DNA of 64,000 nt from Moraxella ovis (GTDB taxonomy: Bacteria; Pseudomonadota; Gammaproteobacteria; Pseudomonadales; Moraxellaceae). The number at the start of each line of letters is the position of its first letter. Positions within the stretch are counted from its first letter, which is position 1. The notes under the pieces are model-generated. The model worked only from the letters and a program-made list of their open reading frames with translations, searched no databases and was not told the DNA's origin. The DNA is taken from positions 2,202,414-2,266,413 of the forward strand of contig NZ_UGPW01000001.1 of NCBI RefSeq assembly GCF_900453105.1. Direction: 5' to 3'. A program made the translations under genes and the position numbers. This document shows positions 56,319-64,000 of the stretch, piece by piece.

Positions 56319-56383
56319 GTAGGGACGTGCTGAACACGTCCTTTGCTATTCTTATTTTATAGGCGTGTACAGCACGCCACCAC
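56319..56383. repeat. 65-base imperfect inverted-repeat element, copy 2
   Basis: The left arm GTAGGGACGTGCTGAACACG and right arm (read from the other end) GTGGTGGCGTGCTGTACACG flank a 19-base centre, the same size as the element at 44829. The left arm can also fold on itself (GGACGTG/CACGTCC). It lies between fmt and ribE, which face the same way. Confidence 0.55.
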
Positions 56384-56419
56384 AAATCCTATACCAAATA
56401 TTGAGTTCATTAAGTCTAT

Positions 56420-57079
56420 TTAAAAAAACCCACTTTTTATTAACAACTCTTCAGTAATTCTGCTTTGGGGTGTGTCGGCTTTTGCCCCGATAAGTCGCTC
56501 CAAATACCGTGCCACCAAATCCACTTCTATGTTCACCACTCGCCCCACCGTCCAATGTCGTGCGATGTTGGTCATCTCAGCCGTATGCGGAATGATATTT
56601 AGGCAGACGATATGTTCAGACGGCTTTATGCGGTTGGTCGTGAGACTGATACCGTCCACCGTGATTGAGCCTTTGTCAGCGGTGTATTTCATGAGCTCGG
56701 GCGGTAGGGTGATTTCTATATAGACCGAGCGAGCGTCTTTGGCGATTTTGACGATTTTGCCCACGCCGTCCACATGACCTGCCACGATATGCCCACCAAA
56801 ACGTGTGGTTGGGAGCATGGCTTTTTCTAGGTTTAGCGTGTCGCCCACCCTCCAGACGTTTAGGGCGGAAATGGCTAATGTTTCACGTGAAACATCTACC
56901 ACATAGCTGTTGCCGTCTATCGCCACCACCGTCAAGCAAATGCCGTTGGACGCAATCGAATCGCCCAATTTGACATCGCCAAAATCAAGCTCGGGGGCGG
57001 AAATGGTTAATCGCACATCGCCGCCTGTGGGCGTAATGGCGGTCAGCGTGCCTGTCGTCTCTATGATACCTGTAAACAT
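56420..57079 (-). CDS. ribE: Riboflavin synthase (alpha chain)
   Basis: It dismutates two lumazine molecules to riboflavin. The 219 residues contain the duplicated lumazine-binding barrel, with MFTGIIETTGTL at the start, SIASNGICLTV in the first half and GSITVDGISLTTN in the second, and HIVAGHVDGVG between them. The start at 57079 is fixed by the conserved MFTGII; an ATG 15 bases upstream is not family-like. A parS site coding V-S-R-E-T lies in the first half. Confidence 0.94.
   Translation of the reverse strand: MFTGIIETTGTLTAITPTGGDVRLTISAPELDFGDVKLGDSIASNGICLTVVAIDGNSYVVDVSRETLAISALNVWRVGDTLNLEKAMLPTTRFGGHIVAGHVDGVGKIVKIAKDARSVYIEITLPPELMKYTADKGSITVDGISLTTNRIKPSEHIVCLNIIPHTAEMTNIARHWTVGRVVNIEVDLVARYLERLIGAKADTPQSRITEELLIKSGFF
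56879..56894. promoter_or_regulatory. parS site inside ribE
   Basis: TGTTTCACGTGAAACA is a perfect 16-bp palindrome within coding sequence. Confidence 0.9.
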
Positions 57080-57207
57080 ACTTAGTCTCAACATCCTAAT
57101 TTTTAGATTATTAATATTATTTAAATCAAAATTTAATTGATATAACTCATTAAATTATTTATTCATAAAGTTATCAGATTAGCAAAATATATCAATGATA
57201 AAAATCC

Positions 57208-57463
57208 TGTGGATAACTCTAAATCTTTTGGATATTTAGGCAATTATACTGTAAAGACAATAAAAGTTATCCACAAACAAATAACGAATAAATAGCAACC
57301 AATATTAGGTCAATGTTTCACATGAAACATTAATAAAATCATGTATTTATTGAAAAATATCAGATAAATACGTCACTAATTCAATAAATTTATCCACAAT
57401 GATTCTTAACCTAAAAATTAATAGGAATGATGATTCGAATCATCTATTTTTATCTGTGGATAA
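57208..57463. other. Second DnaA-box cluster between ribE and ribD
   Basis: This 404-base gap (57080-57483) is AT-rich and holds four perfect DnaA boxes (TTATCCACA): 57208-57216 minus, 57267-57275 plus, 57390-57398 plus, 57455-57463 minus. A parS-like palindrome with CACATG core (57314-57329) and a perfect 16-base palindrome GATGATTCGAATCATC (57429-57444) lie among them. It is about 6 kb from the dnaA-side cluster. It may be part of the origin, a DnaA-titrating site, or DnaA-controlled promoter DNA. Confidence 0.75.
57314..57329. promoter_or_regulatory. Degenerate parS-like palindrome
   Basis: TGTTTCACATGAAACA differs from the parS consensus at one central base (CACATG for CACGTG), which is expected to weaken ParB binding. 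Confidence 0.45.
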
Positions 57464-57483
57464 CTTTATTTCTTACTGATTCA

Positions 57484-58545
57484 TCAGATCTTTTGGAATG
57501 CCAATTTTAGATCGTTGCCGATCTTTTTATACTCTATTAAATTAAATTTTTTTTGTGATGCCAGTGTTTCCAGCGTAAATTCAAATGCTGTTTTTGCAGT
57601 GTTGCCCAAAATACAAGGCGCTTGATATATAATAAGCTCATCTACCAGCCCTTTTTCAATAAAAGCACCCGCCAACACACTTCCTGACTCAACCAGCACA
57701 TCGTGACATTGATACTGGGCCGCCAGTACATCAAGTAGCGTCTCTAAATCATCTCGCCATAGCAGGGTGTTTTTATCTTTAAATACTTGATAATCATCAC
57801 AATAATCAAGCTTGCAGCTTCTATCAACCACCACTATCTTGGGCTGAATAATCTCATCTGCAGCAATCCCCAACATCTTGGAGCGTACATTTAAGGCTGG
57901 ATCATCTGCGATAACAGTACCAGAACCAGTGATGATAGCACCACTTTTTGCACGAAGTTTCTGGACGTCTTCTCGCGCTTCTACACCAGTTATCCATTTA
58001 GATTCGCCGCTACTCATGGCAATTTTACCATCTAGGCTCATTGCCATTTTTAAGCGTACATAGGGCTTTTTGGTTGCCATGGCGGTTAAGAAGCCTTTAT
58101 TTAATGCTTTAGCTTCATCTTCACACACGCCAACCGTGACTAAGATACCCGCTTGTATGAGTCTCTTAACACCGTTACCAGACACGAGAGGGTTAACGTC
58201 TAGCGTAGCGACAACAACGCGCGCTAGATTGGCTTTTACTAGCGCCTCGGCACATGGCGGCGTCCTGCCGGTATGACTGCAGGGCTCTAACGTCACATAG
58301 GCTGTCGCTCCTGAGACATCAATACCTTTAGATTCTGCATCTCTTAGCGCATAAACTTCAGCATGTGGCATGCCAGCCTTAGGGTGAAATCCAATTCCAA
58401 TTATTAAATTATTCTTAACAATAACACAGCCTACTGCAGGATTTGGTTTTGTAGTAAAACTACCTTTTTTTGCCTCCGCAATGGCAAGATTCATATAATA
58501 CACATCCTCTGATGTGTAATTTTTATCATAAGATAACTGGGTCAT
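57484..58545 (-). CDS. ribD: Bifunctional riboflavin deaminase/reductase RibD
   Basis: RibD deaminates then reduces the pyrimidine intermediate of riboflavin synthesis. The 353 residues have an N-terminal deaminase with MPHAEVYALRDAE and the zinc motif EPCSHTGRTPPCAEAL. The C-terminal reductase has RLKMAMSLDGKIAMSSGESKW and ITGSGTVIADDPALNVR. The start at 58545 is 4 bases after the nrdR stop, with GGAGAGG across the junction. The nrdR-ribD order is widespread. Confidence 0.94.
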   Translation of the reverse strand: MTQLSYDKNYTSEDVYYMNLAIAEAKKGSFTTKPNPAVGCVIVKNNLIIGIGFHPKAGMPHAEVYALRDAESKGIDVSGATAYVTLEPCSHTGRTPPCAEALVKANLARVVVATLDVNPLVSGNGVKRLIQAGILVTVGVCEDEAKALNKGFLTAMATKKPYVRLKMAMSLDGKIAMSSGESKWITGVEAREDVQKLRAKSGAIITGSGTVIADDPALNVRSKMLGIAADEIIQPKIVVVDRSCKLDYCDDYQVFKDKNTLLWRDDLETLLDVLAAQYQCHDVLVESGSVLAGAFIEKGLVDELIIYQAPCILGNTAKTAFEFTLETLASQKKFNLIEYKKIGNDLKLAFQKI

Positions 58546-58549
58546 GAAG

Positions 58550-59020
58550 CTACCTCTCCACAACTTCTACATCAGCATGAATGCTGGCAAGCTCAGCTTG
58601 GAATGCCGCGATGTCTTGAAAATCCCGATAAATACTGGCAAATCTTACGTAAGCCACGTCATCCAATCCTTTTAATTCAGACATGACCACCTCGCCCACC
58701 ATCTTACTAGAAATCTCACGCTCACCCATATTACGTAGCTTATGTTCGACACGCCCAATGGTGGCATCAATCTCATCACTGGTAACAGGGCGTTTTTGCA
58801 ATGGCAGTGAAATAGAGCGTCTTAATTTGTTCTGATCATAAGGCTCAATGCGCCCATTTGCCTTAATGATGCGCGGCATGACAACTTCCACCACTTCAAA
58901 TGTAGTAAACCTTTCACCACATTCTGTGCATTGACGCCGTCTGCGTACTTGAGCGCCTTCAGCTGCCAGCCTAGAATCGATCACCTTGGTGTCTAGCGCG
59001 TTACAATAAGGGCAATACAT
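58550..59020 (-). CDS. nrdR: Transcriptional repressor NrdR
   Basis: NrdR represses ribonucleotide reductase genes when dATP is high. The 156 residues comprise a zinc ribbon (C3, C6, C31, C34; CPYC and CTECGERF) and an ATP-cone domain with VVEVVMPRIIKANGRIEPYD. Length and both domains are complete. It is co-transcribed with ribD, 27 bases from mnmE. Confidence 0.95.
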   Translation of the reverse strand: MYCPYCNALDTKVIDSRLAAEGAQVRRRRQCTECGERFTTFEVVEVVMPRIIKANGRIEPYDQNKLRRSISLPLQKRPVTSDEIDATIGRVEHKLRNMGEREISSKMVGEVVMSELKGLDDVAYVRFASIYRDFQDIAAFQAELASIHADVEVVER

Positions 59021-59047
59021 CCGTCACTCCTTTATTATCCAATTGCA

Positions 59048-60436
59048 TTACTTACCAATGCAAAAACTGGAAAAAATCTTACCAAGCAGCTCATCGGCAC
59101 TCACCTGACCTGTAATCTCGCCCAATGCCTGCTGTGATGCTCTTAAACTCTCTGCCACCAATTCACCGGCAAAGAATACTGTCAGCTGTTCTTTGGCGTC
59201 GATAACATGCGCCTTAGCGCGTTTTAATGCATCAATATGGCGCGTACGGGCAATTAAGCTGTTCTCTGGCGGGTGAAAACCTACTTTTTGCTTCAAATAC
59301 TCAATCAAACGATCAATACCTTCACCAGTTTCACATGAAACATTGATTAAGTTCTCATACAAGGCATTAGTATCATCTGTTTCACGTGAAACATTATTCA
59401 ATAAATCAGATTTATTTGCCACCATGATAAGTTTCTTATTTAACCTCTTAAAATCTTCGGCCTCGAACAGTGATTTTGCGAGCGACACAGGATCATTCTC
59501 AGCAGTCACATCATACACCATCAAGAGAATATCAGCGCGATGGATGGCTTCTTTGGCACGGTGGATGCCTATCTGCTCTACTTTGTCATCAGTTTGTCTA
59601 AGTCCTGCAGTATCCGTTAAATGCACACTAAGCCCATCTAAATTCAGCTGCTCTTCTAGGGTGTCACGAGTTGTCCCTGCGATATCGGTTACGATTGCAC
59701 GCTCAGTGCCCGCCAATCGATTCAAAAGGCTTGATTTGCCAGCGTTGGGCTTACCTGCCAGCACCACATGTACACCATCGCGAAGCAGCTGCCCTTGATG
59801 AGCTGTGGCCAAAATCTCATCTAATTTCGACAAAATCTCATCAATCTTAGCTTCAATCACGCCATCTGATAAAAAATCCACATCTTCTTCGTCTGGAAAA
59901 TCAATGCTCGCCTCAACATATAATCGCAGGTTGGTTAATTTATCCAGCAGATCATTAATTTTGTTAGAAAATTCACCCGATAAAGAACGAATGGCACTGG
60001 TGGCTTGGGCGATGCTGGTTGCGCTAATGGCATCACTGATTGCCTCGGCTTGCACAAGGTCAATCTTATCATTTTCAAAGGCACGCATGGAAAATTCACC
60101 GGCAGTTGCTTGACGTGCACCCAGCTCAAAACAACGCGCAAGAAGCAGATTCTGAAGCACAACACCGCCATGCCCCTGAATCTCTACCACATCCTCACCA
60201 GTAAAAGAATGCGGCGCCTTAAAATAAATCACCACCCCTTCATCAATCACACCCGCATCGCCCATGAACTTAGTGAAATGCGCATGGCGTGGCGTCAAAG
60301 ATGACGTTTGGCTGATCTTACAGCCGATCTCATAAGCATCTTTACCTGATAAACGAATGACACCAACACCACCTTGCCCAATGGGCGTGGCGATGGCTGC
60401 AATCGTAGGGTTTTGAATGATTTCGGTGATAGTCAT
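59048..60436 (-). CDS. mnmE: tRNA modification GTPase MnmE
   Basis: MnmE with MnmG adds the carboxymethylaminomethyl group to U34 of certain tRNAs. The 462 residues have an N-terminal folate-binding domain (PTIAAIATPIGQGGVGVIRL), a helical domain split by the G domain (GKPNAGKSSLL; DIAGTTRD; NKSD) and the C-terminal FCIGK with the catalytic cysteine. Two parS-type sequences interrupt the G-domain part, coding V-S-R-E-T and V-S-C-E-T segments. Confidence 0.95.
   Translation of the reverse strand: MTITEIIQNPTIAAIATPIGQGGVGVIRLSGKDAYEIGCKISQTSSLTPRHAHFTKFMGDAGVIDEGVVIYFKAPHSFTGEDVVEIQGHGGVVLQNLLLARCFELGARQATAGEFSMRAFENDKIDLVQAEAISDAISATSIAQATSAIRSLSGEFSNKINDLLDKLTNLRLYVEASIDFPDEEDVDFLSDGVIEAKIDEILSKLDEILATAHQGQLLRDGVHVVLAGKPNAGKSSLLNRLAGTERAIVTDIAGTTRDTLEEQLNLDGLSVHLTDTAGLRQTDDKVEQIGIHRAKEAIHRADILLMVYDVTAENDPVSLAKSLFEAEDFKRLNKKLIMVANKSDLLNNVSRETDDTNALYENLINVSCETGEGIDRLIEYLKQKVGFHPPENSLIARTRHIDALKRAKAHVIDAKEQLTVFFAGELVAESLRASQQALGEITGQVSADELLGKIFSSFCIGK
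59327..59342. promoter_or_regulatory. Degenerate parS-like sequence inside mnmE
   Basis: AGTTTCACATGAAACA has one arm change and the CACATG core. It is 51 bases from a perfect parS. Confidence 0.4.
59378..59393. promoter_or_regulatory. parS site inside mnmE
   Basis: TGTTTCACGTGAAACA is a perfect 16-bp palindrome, the parS closest to the origin in this window (about 4 kb). Confidence 0.9.
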
Positions 60437-60552
60437 AAATTTACTAAAATTATTTTTTGATAACCTTTTATTGTAGCACTTTTGGCAGAAAAGTTATAGA
60501 ACTATCTGTTGTTCAATAAATCACCTTAAAACATTCGTAAACTCCAACCAAC

Positions 60553-60585
60553 AAAAAATCCCGCCAATTTGACGGGATTTTTTTT
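60553..60585 (-). terminator. Terminator after yidC
   Basis: The 11-bp stem AAAAAATCCCG/CGGGATTTTTT has a 9-base loop and T runs. It ends the rpmH-rnpA-yidD-yidC transcript before mnmE. Confidence 0.85.
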
Positions 60586-60601
60586 GGGTTTAATGGGATA
60601 G

Positions 60602-62263
60602 TTATGCACGTGCCTGCATTTGTCTTTCAACACGCTTATTTACCCAGTGCTGATGTGCCATGCTGAACAAGTTATTCACTGTCCAATAAAGCACCAAGCC
60701 TGCTGGGAAGAACAGCATAAACACTGCAAACACAAGCGGCATGATCTTCATCATCTTAGCCTGCATCGGATCTGTCGGCTGCGGGTTTAGTAACTGCTGA
60801 ACGAACATCGTGCCCGCCATGATGATTGGCAAAATAAACCAAGGATCCATCGCGGACAAGTCTTTAATCCATAGAATCCAAGGCGCATGACGAAGCTCAA
60901 CACTCTCAGCCAAACACCAATATAACCCAAGGAAAATCGGCATCTGAATTAAAATTGGCAGACAGCCTGCCATCGGGTTCACTTTCTCATCACGATAAAG
61001 CTGCATCATCTCTTGGCTCATTGCCATGCGGTCGTCGCCGTGCTTGTCTTTAAGCGCTTGTAGCTTTGGCGCAATGGCACGCATTTTTGCCATAGACATG
61101 TAGCTCTTGTTAGACAACCAGAACAGTGCAATTTTAACCAAAATTGTCAAGCCAACAATCGCCCAACCCCAGTTTCCAAGGATCTTATATAGCGCTTCTA
61201 GCACCATAAATAGCGGCTTAGAAATCGGCCAAAACACGCCGTAATCGACTGTTTTTTCAAGTCCGGTTGCTACAGGTTCTAGCTCTTTTTGAACTTTAGG
61301 ACCGGCGTATAGCGTAGCATCTAGCGTGATTTGTTTGCCGGCAGCCACATTAACTACAGGGCTGTTAAAGCCAATAAAATGATCATTGCCACTGGTGCGG
61401 CTGTAGAAGTGACCATCAAACTCGCCTGGCGTCCACGCTGACACGAAATAATGCTGAATGATCGCCACCCAACCATCACGACTTGTAATGTTAAGCTCGC
61501 CGTCATTAAAGTTGCCAAATTTTAGTTTGTTATAAGGATCATCAGGCGTACCCCAAGCACCACCTAGGTAGGTTGCCATGCTCATCATGCCCTTATCTTC
61601 AACACCAGGATCAGCACTGTTGTCACGCTTTAACTGCGCATACATCTGACCTTGCCAAGCAGAAGTAGAGGTGTTGTTAATGTTATAGCTTAGATTAATT
61701 GGGTATTCACCCGCCTTGAAGGTATAGGTCTTGGTGATGGTTACACCATCTTTTTGGTGTACCAAAGGCACTTGTAGCGTACCTGCGCCATTTAACTCAT
61801 AGCTATTACGCGGACTGGTATACGTAGCACGACCTTCAGCGGTATCGATGCCATTTTGACCGATCAGGCCTGACTGCGCCACATATGTACGCCCAGCATC
61901 GCTCTCAAGTAACACGAAGTGCTCAGCACTATCAAGTGTCGCATCGTACTGTTTTAGCGCCGCGTATACGATATCACCGCCGACAGGATTGATACGAATG
62001 TCATAGCGATCAGTCGATACCGTAATTAGATTGCCCGCAGCGGCTTGGGTCGTAGCTGTTGCATTTGCTGTCAACACGCCTGTGCTGCCTGCAGGGACAT
62101 CACCGCCGCCTGATGTCGTATTCGGGACATCAACGCTGCTGGTTTGTGTCGCTATAGGCGCAGGTTTTGGCGCATTCATTGTGTCATCACGCCATGCAAG
62201 CACGAGCAAATAACTCGTGATCAAGATGGCAATAATGATTAAAATCCGAAGAATTTTTTGCAT
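60602..62263 (-). CDS. yidC: Membrane protein insertase YidC
   Basis: YidC inserts and folds inner-membrane proteins alone or with SecYEG. The 553 residues have an N-terminal anchor helix (4-24), a low-complexity linker rich in Ala, Thr and Gly, the periplasmic P1 domain (about 80-340), and the conserved five-helix core from WGWAIVGLTILVKIALF to VLYWTVNNLFSMAHQHW. AGGA precedes the ATG. Confidence 0.96.
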   Translation of the reverse strand: MQKILRILIIIAILITSYLLVLAWRDDTMNAPKPAPIATQTSSVDVPNTTSGGGDVPAGSTGVLTANATATTQAAAGNLITVSTDRYDIRINPVGGDIVYAALKQYDATLDSAEHFVLLESDAGRTYVAQSGLIGQNGIDTAEGRATYTSPRNSYELNGAGTLQVPLVHQKDGVTITKTYTFKAGEYPINLSYNINNTSTSAWQGQMYAQLKRDNSADPGVEDKGMMSMATYLGGAWGTPDDPYNKLKFGNFNDGELNITSRDGWVAIIQHYFVSAWTPGEFDGHFYSRTSGNDHFIGFNSPVVNVAAGKQITLDATLYAGPKVQKELEPVATGLEKTVDYGVFWPISKPLFMVLEALYKILGNWGWAIVGLTILVKIALFWLSNKSYMSMAKMRAIAPKLQALKDKHGDDRMAMSQEMMQLYRDEKVNPMAGCLPILIQMPIFLGLYWCLAESVELRHAPWILWIKDLSAMDPWFILPIIMAGTMFVQQLLNPQPTDPMQAKMMKIMPLVFAVFMLFFPAGLVLYWTVNNLFSMAHQHWVNKRVERQMQARA

Positions 62264-62401
62264 GGAAACATCCTAACAATGCGTTTAGGCGCGCAAAATG
62301 ACGCACCATTAATCAAAATTCATCAATAAATTTGTGAATAAACCCTTTATTTTACTAAACTTTTGCATAAAATCATAGAAAATATTTACAAAAGCGCAAA
62401 C

Positions 62402-62731
62402 TTAGCCACTTTTCATTAGATGATTCAATCTGGCAGCATAGCTAAATTTATCCAAAAACACAGTCCGCCCTATCAGTAAAGCATCATCCGCCAAATCATA
62501 ACGATATCGATACATCGGCACAGGCACAAAATCTATGCCAGAGCCTCCCCAAGGGTGGCAGCTGCACACACGACGCACAGCCAAAGGTAATCCTCGGCGA
62601 ACACCATGCCACATTAACGCCTGTCGCCCATAGTGTGAACAGGTTGGATAATACCGGCAACGCGCTGGCAACATTGGACTGATGGCTTTTTGATAAATCT
62701 TTATCAAAAATAACAACAAATGCTTAATCAT
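62402..62731 (-). CDS. yidD: Membrane protein insertion efficiency factor YidD
   Basis: YidD is a small membrane-associated protein that aids YidC-dependent insertion. Its 109 residues include the family core KIYQKAISPMLPARCRYYPTC, written over about 11-31 with conserved cysteines, then SHYGRQAL and CHPWGGSGIDFVP. The C-terminal 30 residues extend past the usual 75-85-residue length. It lies 10 bases after rnpA and 138 bases before yidC; the latter gap holds nothing clear. Confidence 0.93.
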   Translation of the reverse strand: MIKHLLLFLIKIYQKAISPMLPARCRYYPTCSHYGRQALMWHGVRRGLPLAVRRVCSCHPWGGSGIDFVPVPMYRYRYDLADDALLIGRTVFLDKFSYAARLNHLMKSG

Positions 62732-62741
62732 AAATCCAAGA

Positions 62742-63107
62742 TTAGGACGACTTAGGGTAGTGATATTTTACTTTTTCAAAAATCTTAACAATATCACTCA
62801 TGATATCAAAATCTTTTGTAAAGCCAATCTTAACAATCAACACCAAATCCACATCTGCTATCTCATGTTGGTTTAGGCGAAAAACCTCTCTGGTGACTCG
62901 TTTGACTTTGTTGCGCATGACTGCCTGCTTAAGTTTTTTCTTGGTAATGGCAAGTCCCAATCGTGGCATATTTTTGTCATTGTGTTTGACAAAAATAATA
63001 CAGTGATCGCCATGTATTTTTTTTATTGGGGAATCAAAGACATGCTTGAAGTCAGCAGGGGTGAGTAAACGCTGATCTTTAGTAAAATGAAAATTTTGGC
63101 TGTTCAT
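62742..63107 (-). CDS. rnpA: Ribonuclease P protein component
   Basis: RnpA binds the catalytic RNA of RNase P for tRNA 5' maturation. The 121 residues have the family pattern: F-x-x-V-F near 23-29, PRLGLAITKKKLKQAVMRNK, and the RNA-binding RNKVKRVTREVFR helix. It follows rpmH after a terminator-like hairpin that may reduce its transcription relative to rpmH. Confidence 0.94.
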   Translation of the reverse strand: MNSQNFHFTKDQRLLTPADFKHVFDSPIKKIHGDHCIIFVKHNDKNMPRLGLAITKKKLKQAVMRNKVKRVTREVFRLNQHEIADVDLVLIVKIGFTKDFDIMSDIVKIFEKVKYHYPKSS

Positions 63108-63157
63108 GAAGGATTATATCGCTTAAAATAAGCAGTATATATGAAAAAGGGCAAATA

Positions 63158-63185
63158 AAAAAGCACCAACAATGTGGTGCTTTTT
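63158..63185 (-). terminator. Hairpin between rpmH and rnpA (terminator or attenuator)
   Basis: The 11-bp stem AAAAAGCACCA/TGGTGCTTTTT has a 6-base loop and, on the minus strand, a T run. It probably gives partial termination so that rpmH is made in excess over rnpA. Confidence 0.75.
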
Positions 63186-63197
63186 GATATGTGTCGT

Positions 63198-63356
<159 letters not shown>

Positions 63357-63465
63357 TCACTAAGCTCTGCAGAAGCCTGACAGTGACAACTTTTGTACCG
63401 CAGCTGACTGCTGTGGTGGGTTTAATAAATGAAAATTCACCAATATGAGGTGAAAAAACGGACCA

Positions 63466-63494
63466 ATTCTAGCAAAAGCAAAATTGATTGTCAA
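63466..63494 (-). promoter_or_regulatory. rpmH promoter
   Basis: On the minus strand, TTGACA (63494-63489), a 17-base spacer and TAGAAT (63471-63466), almost consensus. The transcript would begin about 63459, with a leader of some 125 bases before rpmH. Confidence 0.75.
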
Positions 63495-63873
63495 GATATT
63501 TACCATGATTTTCATAAAGACTTGTTTTATGGCAGATAATAGAAGTTTATTTGAATCCAATCTTTTGATGGAATAGTTAACCGTGAAAGGTTTGATTTTA
63601 GTAGGGTTTTAAAAGTTATCCACAGATTTAATCGGGGTCAATTATTATATTATAAACATAAATATAGTAGATATAATGAAATAATATTTCTGTGGAAAAA
63701 TCATAAAAAAATATAAAAATCATAAACTTAAATTGTGGAAAAATATGTTAATTAAATGTTTAAATTCTGTGAATAAGTTTAATTTTTAAGTTATCCACAG
63801 GATTTTCCATAAAGTTATCCACAGAAAAATTTGCTTTGAAATTTTAAATTTTTGTGCTAATATTCCCACACTT

Positions 63874-63906
63874 TTGAACAAATGGAAGGATTTTCCATTT
63901 GTTCAA
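63874..63906. repeat. Inverted repeat in the origin region
   Basis: TTGAACAAATGGAA and TTCCATTTGTTCAA form a 14-bp perfect inverted repeat around a 5-base spacer. It lies just right of the DnaA boxes. Confidence 0.75.
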
Positions 63907-63946
63907 TTAAAATTAAAAAAATAATTAATTTAACTACATAAAATTT

Positions 63947-63978
63947 TACTTAAATAATAGTTTAATATTATTTAAGTA
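63947..63978. repeat. AT-only inverted repeat in the origin region
   Basis: TACTTAAATAAT and ATTATTTAAGTA form a 12-bp perfect inverted repeat with an 8-base spacer, close to the expected dnaA promoter. It may be an operator or unwinding structure. Confidence 0.65.
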
Positions 63979-64000
63979 ATCTATTAGAGGTTGATCCAGC

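Larger units (their letters stand above)
63600..64000. other. oriC / dnaA upstream region
   Basis: This AT-rich gene-free DNA next to rpmH has three perfect DnaA boxes TTATCCACA (63616-63624, 63791-63799, 63815-63823, plus strand). Three one-mismatch boxes lie on the minus strand (TTTTCCACA at 63691-63699 and 63734-63742, TTATTCACA at 63768-63776). A very AT-rich stretch (about 63905-63980) follows and could be the unwinding element. dnaA would begin just beyond the window, read rightward. Base 63495-63599 holds nothing further that I recognise. Confidence 0.85.

Overview
The window is one contiguous stretch of a gammaproteobacterial chromosome, most likely a Moraxella or close Moraxellaceae relative. 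This is inferred from gene content and order (argH beside algR-hemC-hemD, the rpmH-rnpA-yidD-yidC-mnmE block, RibBX, NqrM, a complete leucine-degradation operon), from moderate GC with AT-rich accessory patches, and from the protein sequences. The right end is the replication origin region. rpmH is read leftward, and beyond it lie about 670 bases with several DnaA boxes, an AT-rich stretch and two strong inverted repeats. dnaA itself should start just past base 64000. At least seven parS-type palindromes (core CACGTG) are spread over the window, densest between 47 and 59.4 kb, as expected for an origin-proximal ParB region.

Layout. 0-5 kb: end of gshA, dsbB, mpl, a hotdog thioesterase with yggX, argH. 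5-11 kb: an orphan AlgR-like regulator, hemC-hemD, grpE, dnaK. 10.6-16.3 kb: the CreBCD two-component system, with creB cut off from creC-creD by two small paralogous genes and an opposite-strand persulfide-dioxygenase-like gene. 16.4-22.4 kb: nqrM, rlmB, recN, yqgE-ruvX, a membrane protein, tusA, xerD. 22.3-28.5 kb: an AT-rich leftward accessory operon of four tightly coupled genes. In transcription order these are a methyltransferase-like protein without a catalytic motif, an N6-adenine methyltransferase with NPPY, an FRG-domain protein, and a GIY-YIG-like/T5orf172 plus DEAD-like helicase protein. A strong promoter lies upstream, and between promoter and first gene sit twelve perfect copies of an 8-base repeat. 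This looks like a phase-variable restriction or anti-phage system and is the most interesting part of the window.

28.6-31.1 kb: a small methyltransferase, a dGTPase-family enzyme and a HExxH protein. 31.1-40.6 kb: leucine/isovalerate catabolism. A TetR regulator and an acyl-CoA synthetase (with a broken N-terminus) face a five-gene operon for isovaleryl-CoA dehydrogenase, both methylcrotonyl-CoA carboxylase subunits, methylglutaconyl-CoA hydratase and HMG-CoA lyase. Together these turn isovaleryl-CoA into acetoacetate and acetyl-CoA. 40.6-45.7 kb: LysR regulator, MFS transporter, tautomerase, two frameshifted genes (thioesterase, thiopurine methyltransferase) and an AT-rich zinc-ribbon membrane protein. 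45.7-50.5 kb: rarA, a second MFS transporter, an unknown gene, ribBX and a small membrane protein. 50.6-63.3 kb, almost all leftward: tsaC, dprA, thrC, rsmB, fmt, ribE, ribD, nrdR, mnmE, yidC, yidD, rnpA, rpmH. Between ribE and ribD lies a second cluster of four perfect DnaA boxes.

No rRNA, tRNA, CRISPR array, transposase or prophage was recognised. Three genes between 32.7 and 44.6 kb each appear to lack a single base. That could be real decay or consensus error.
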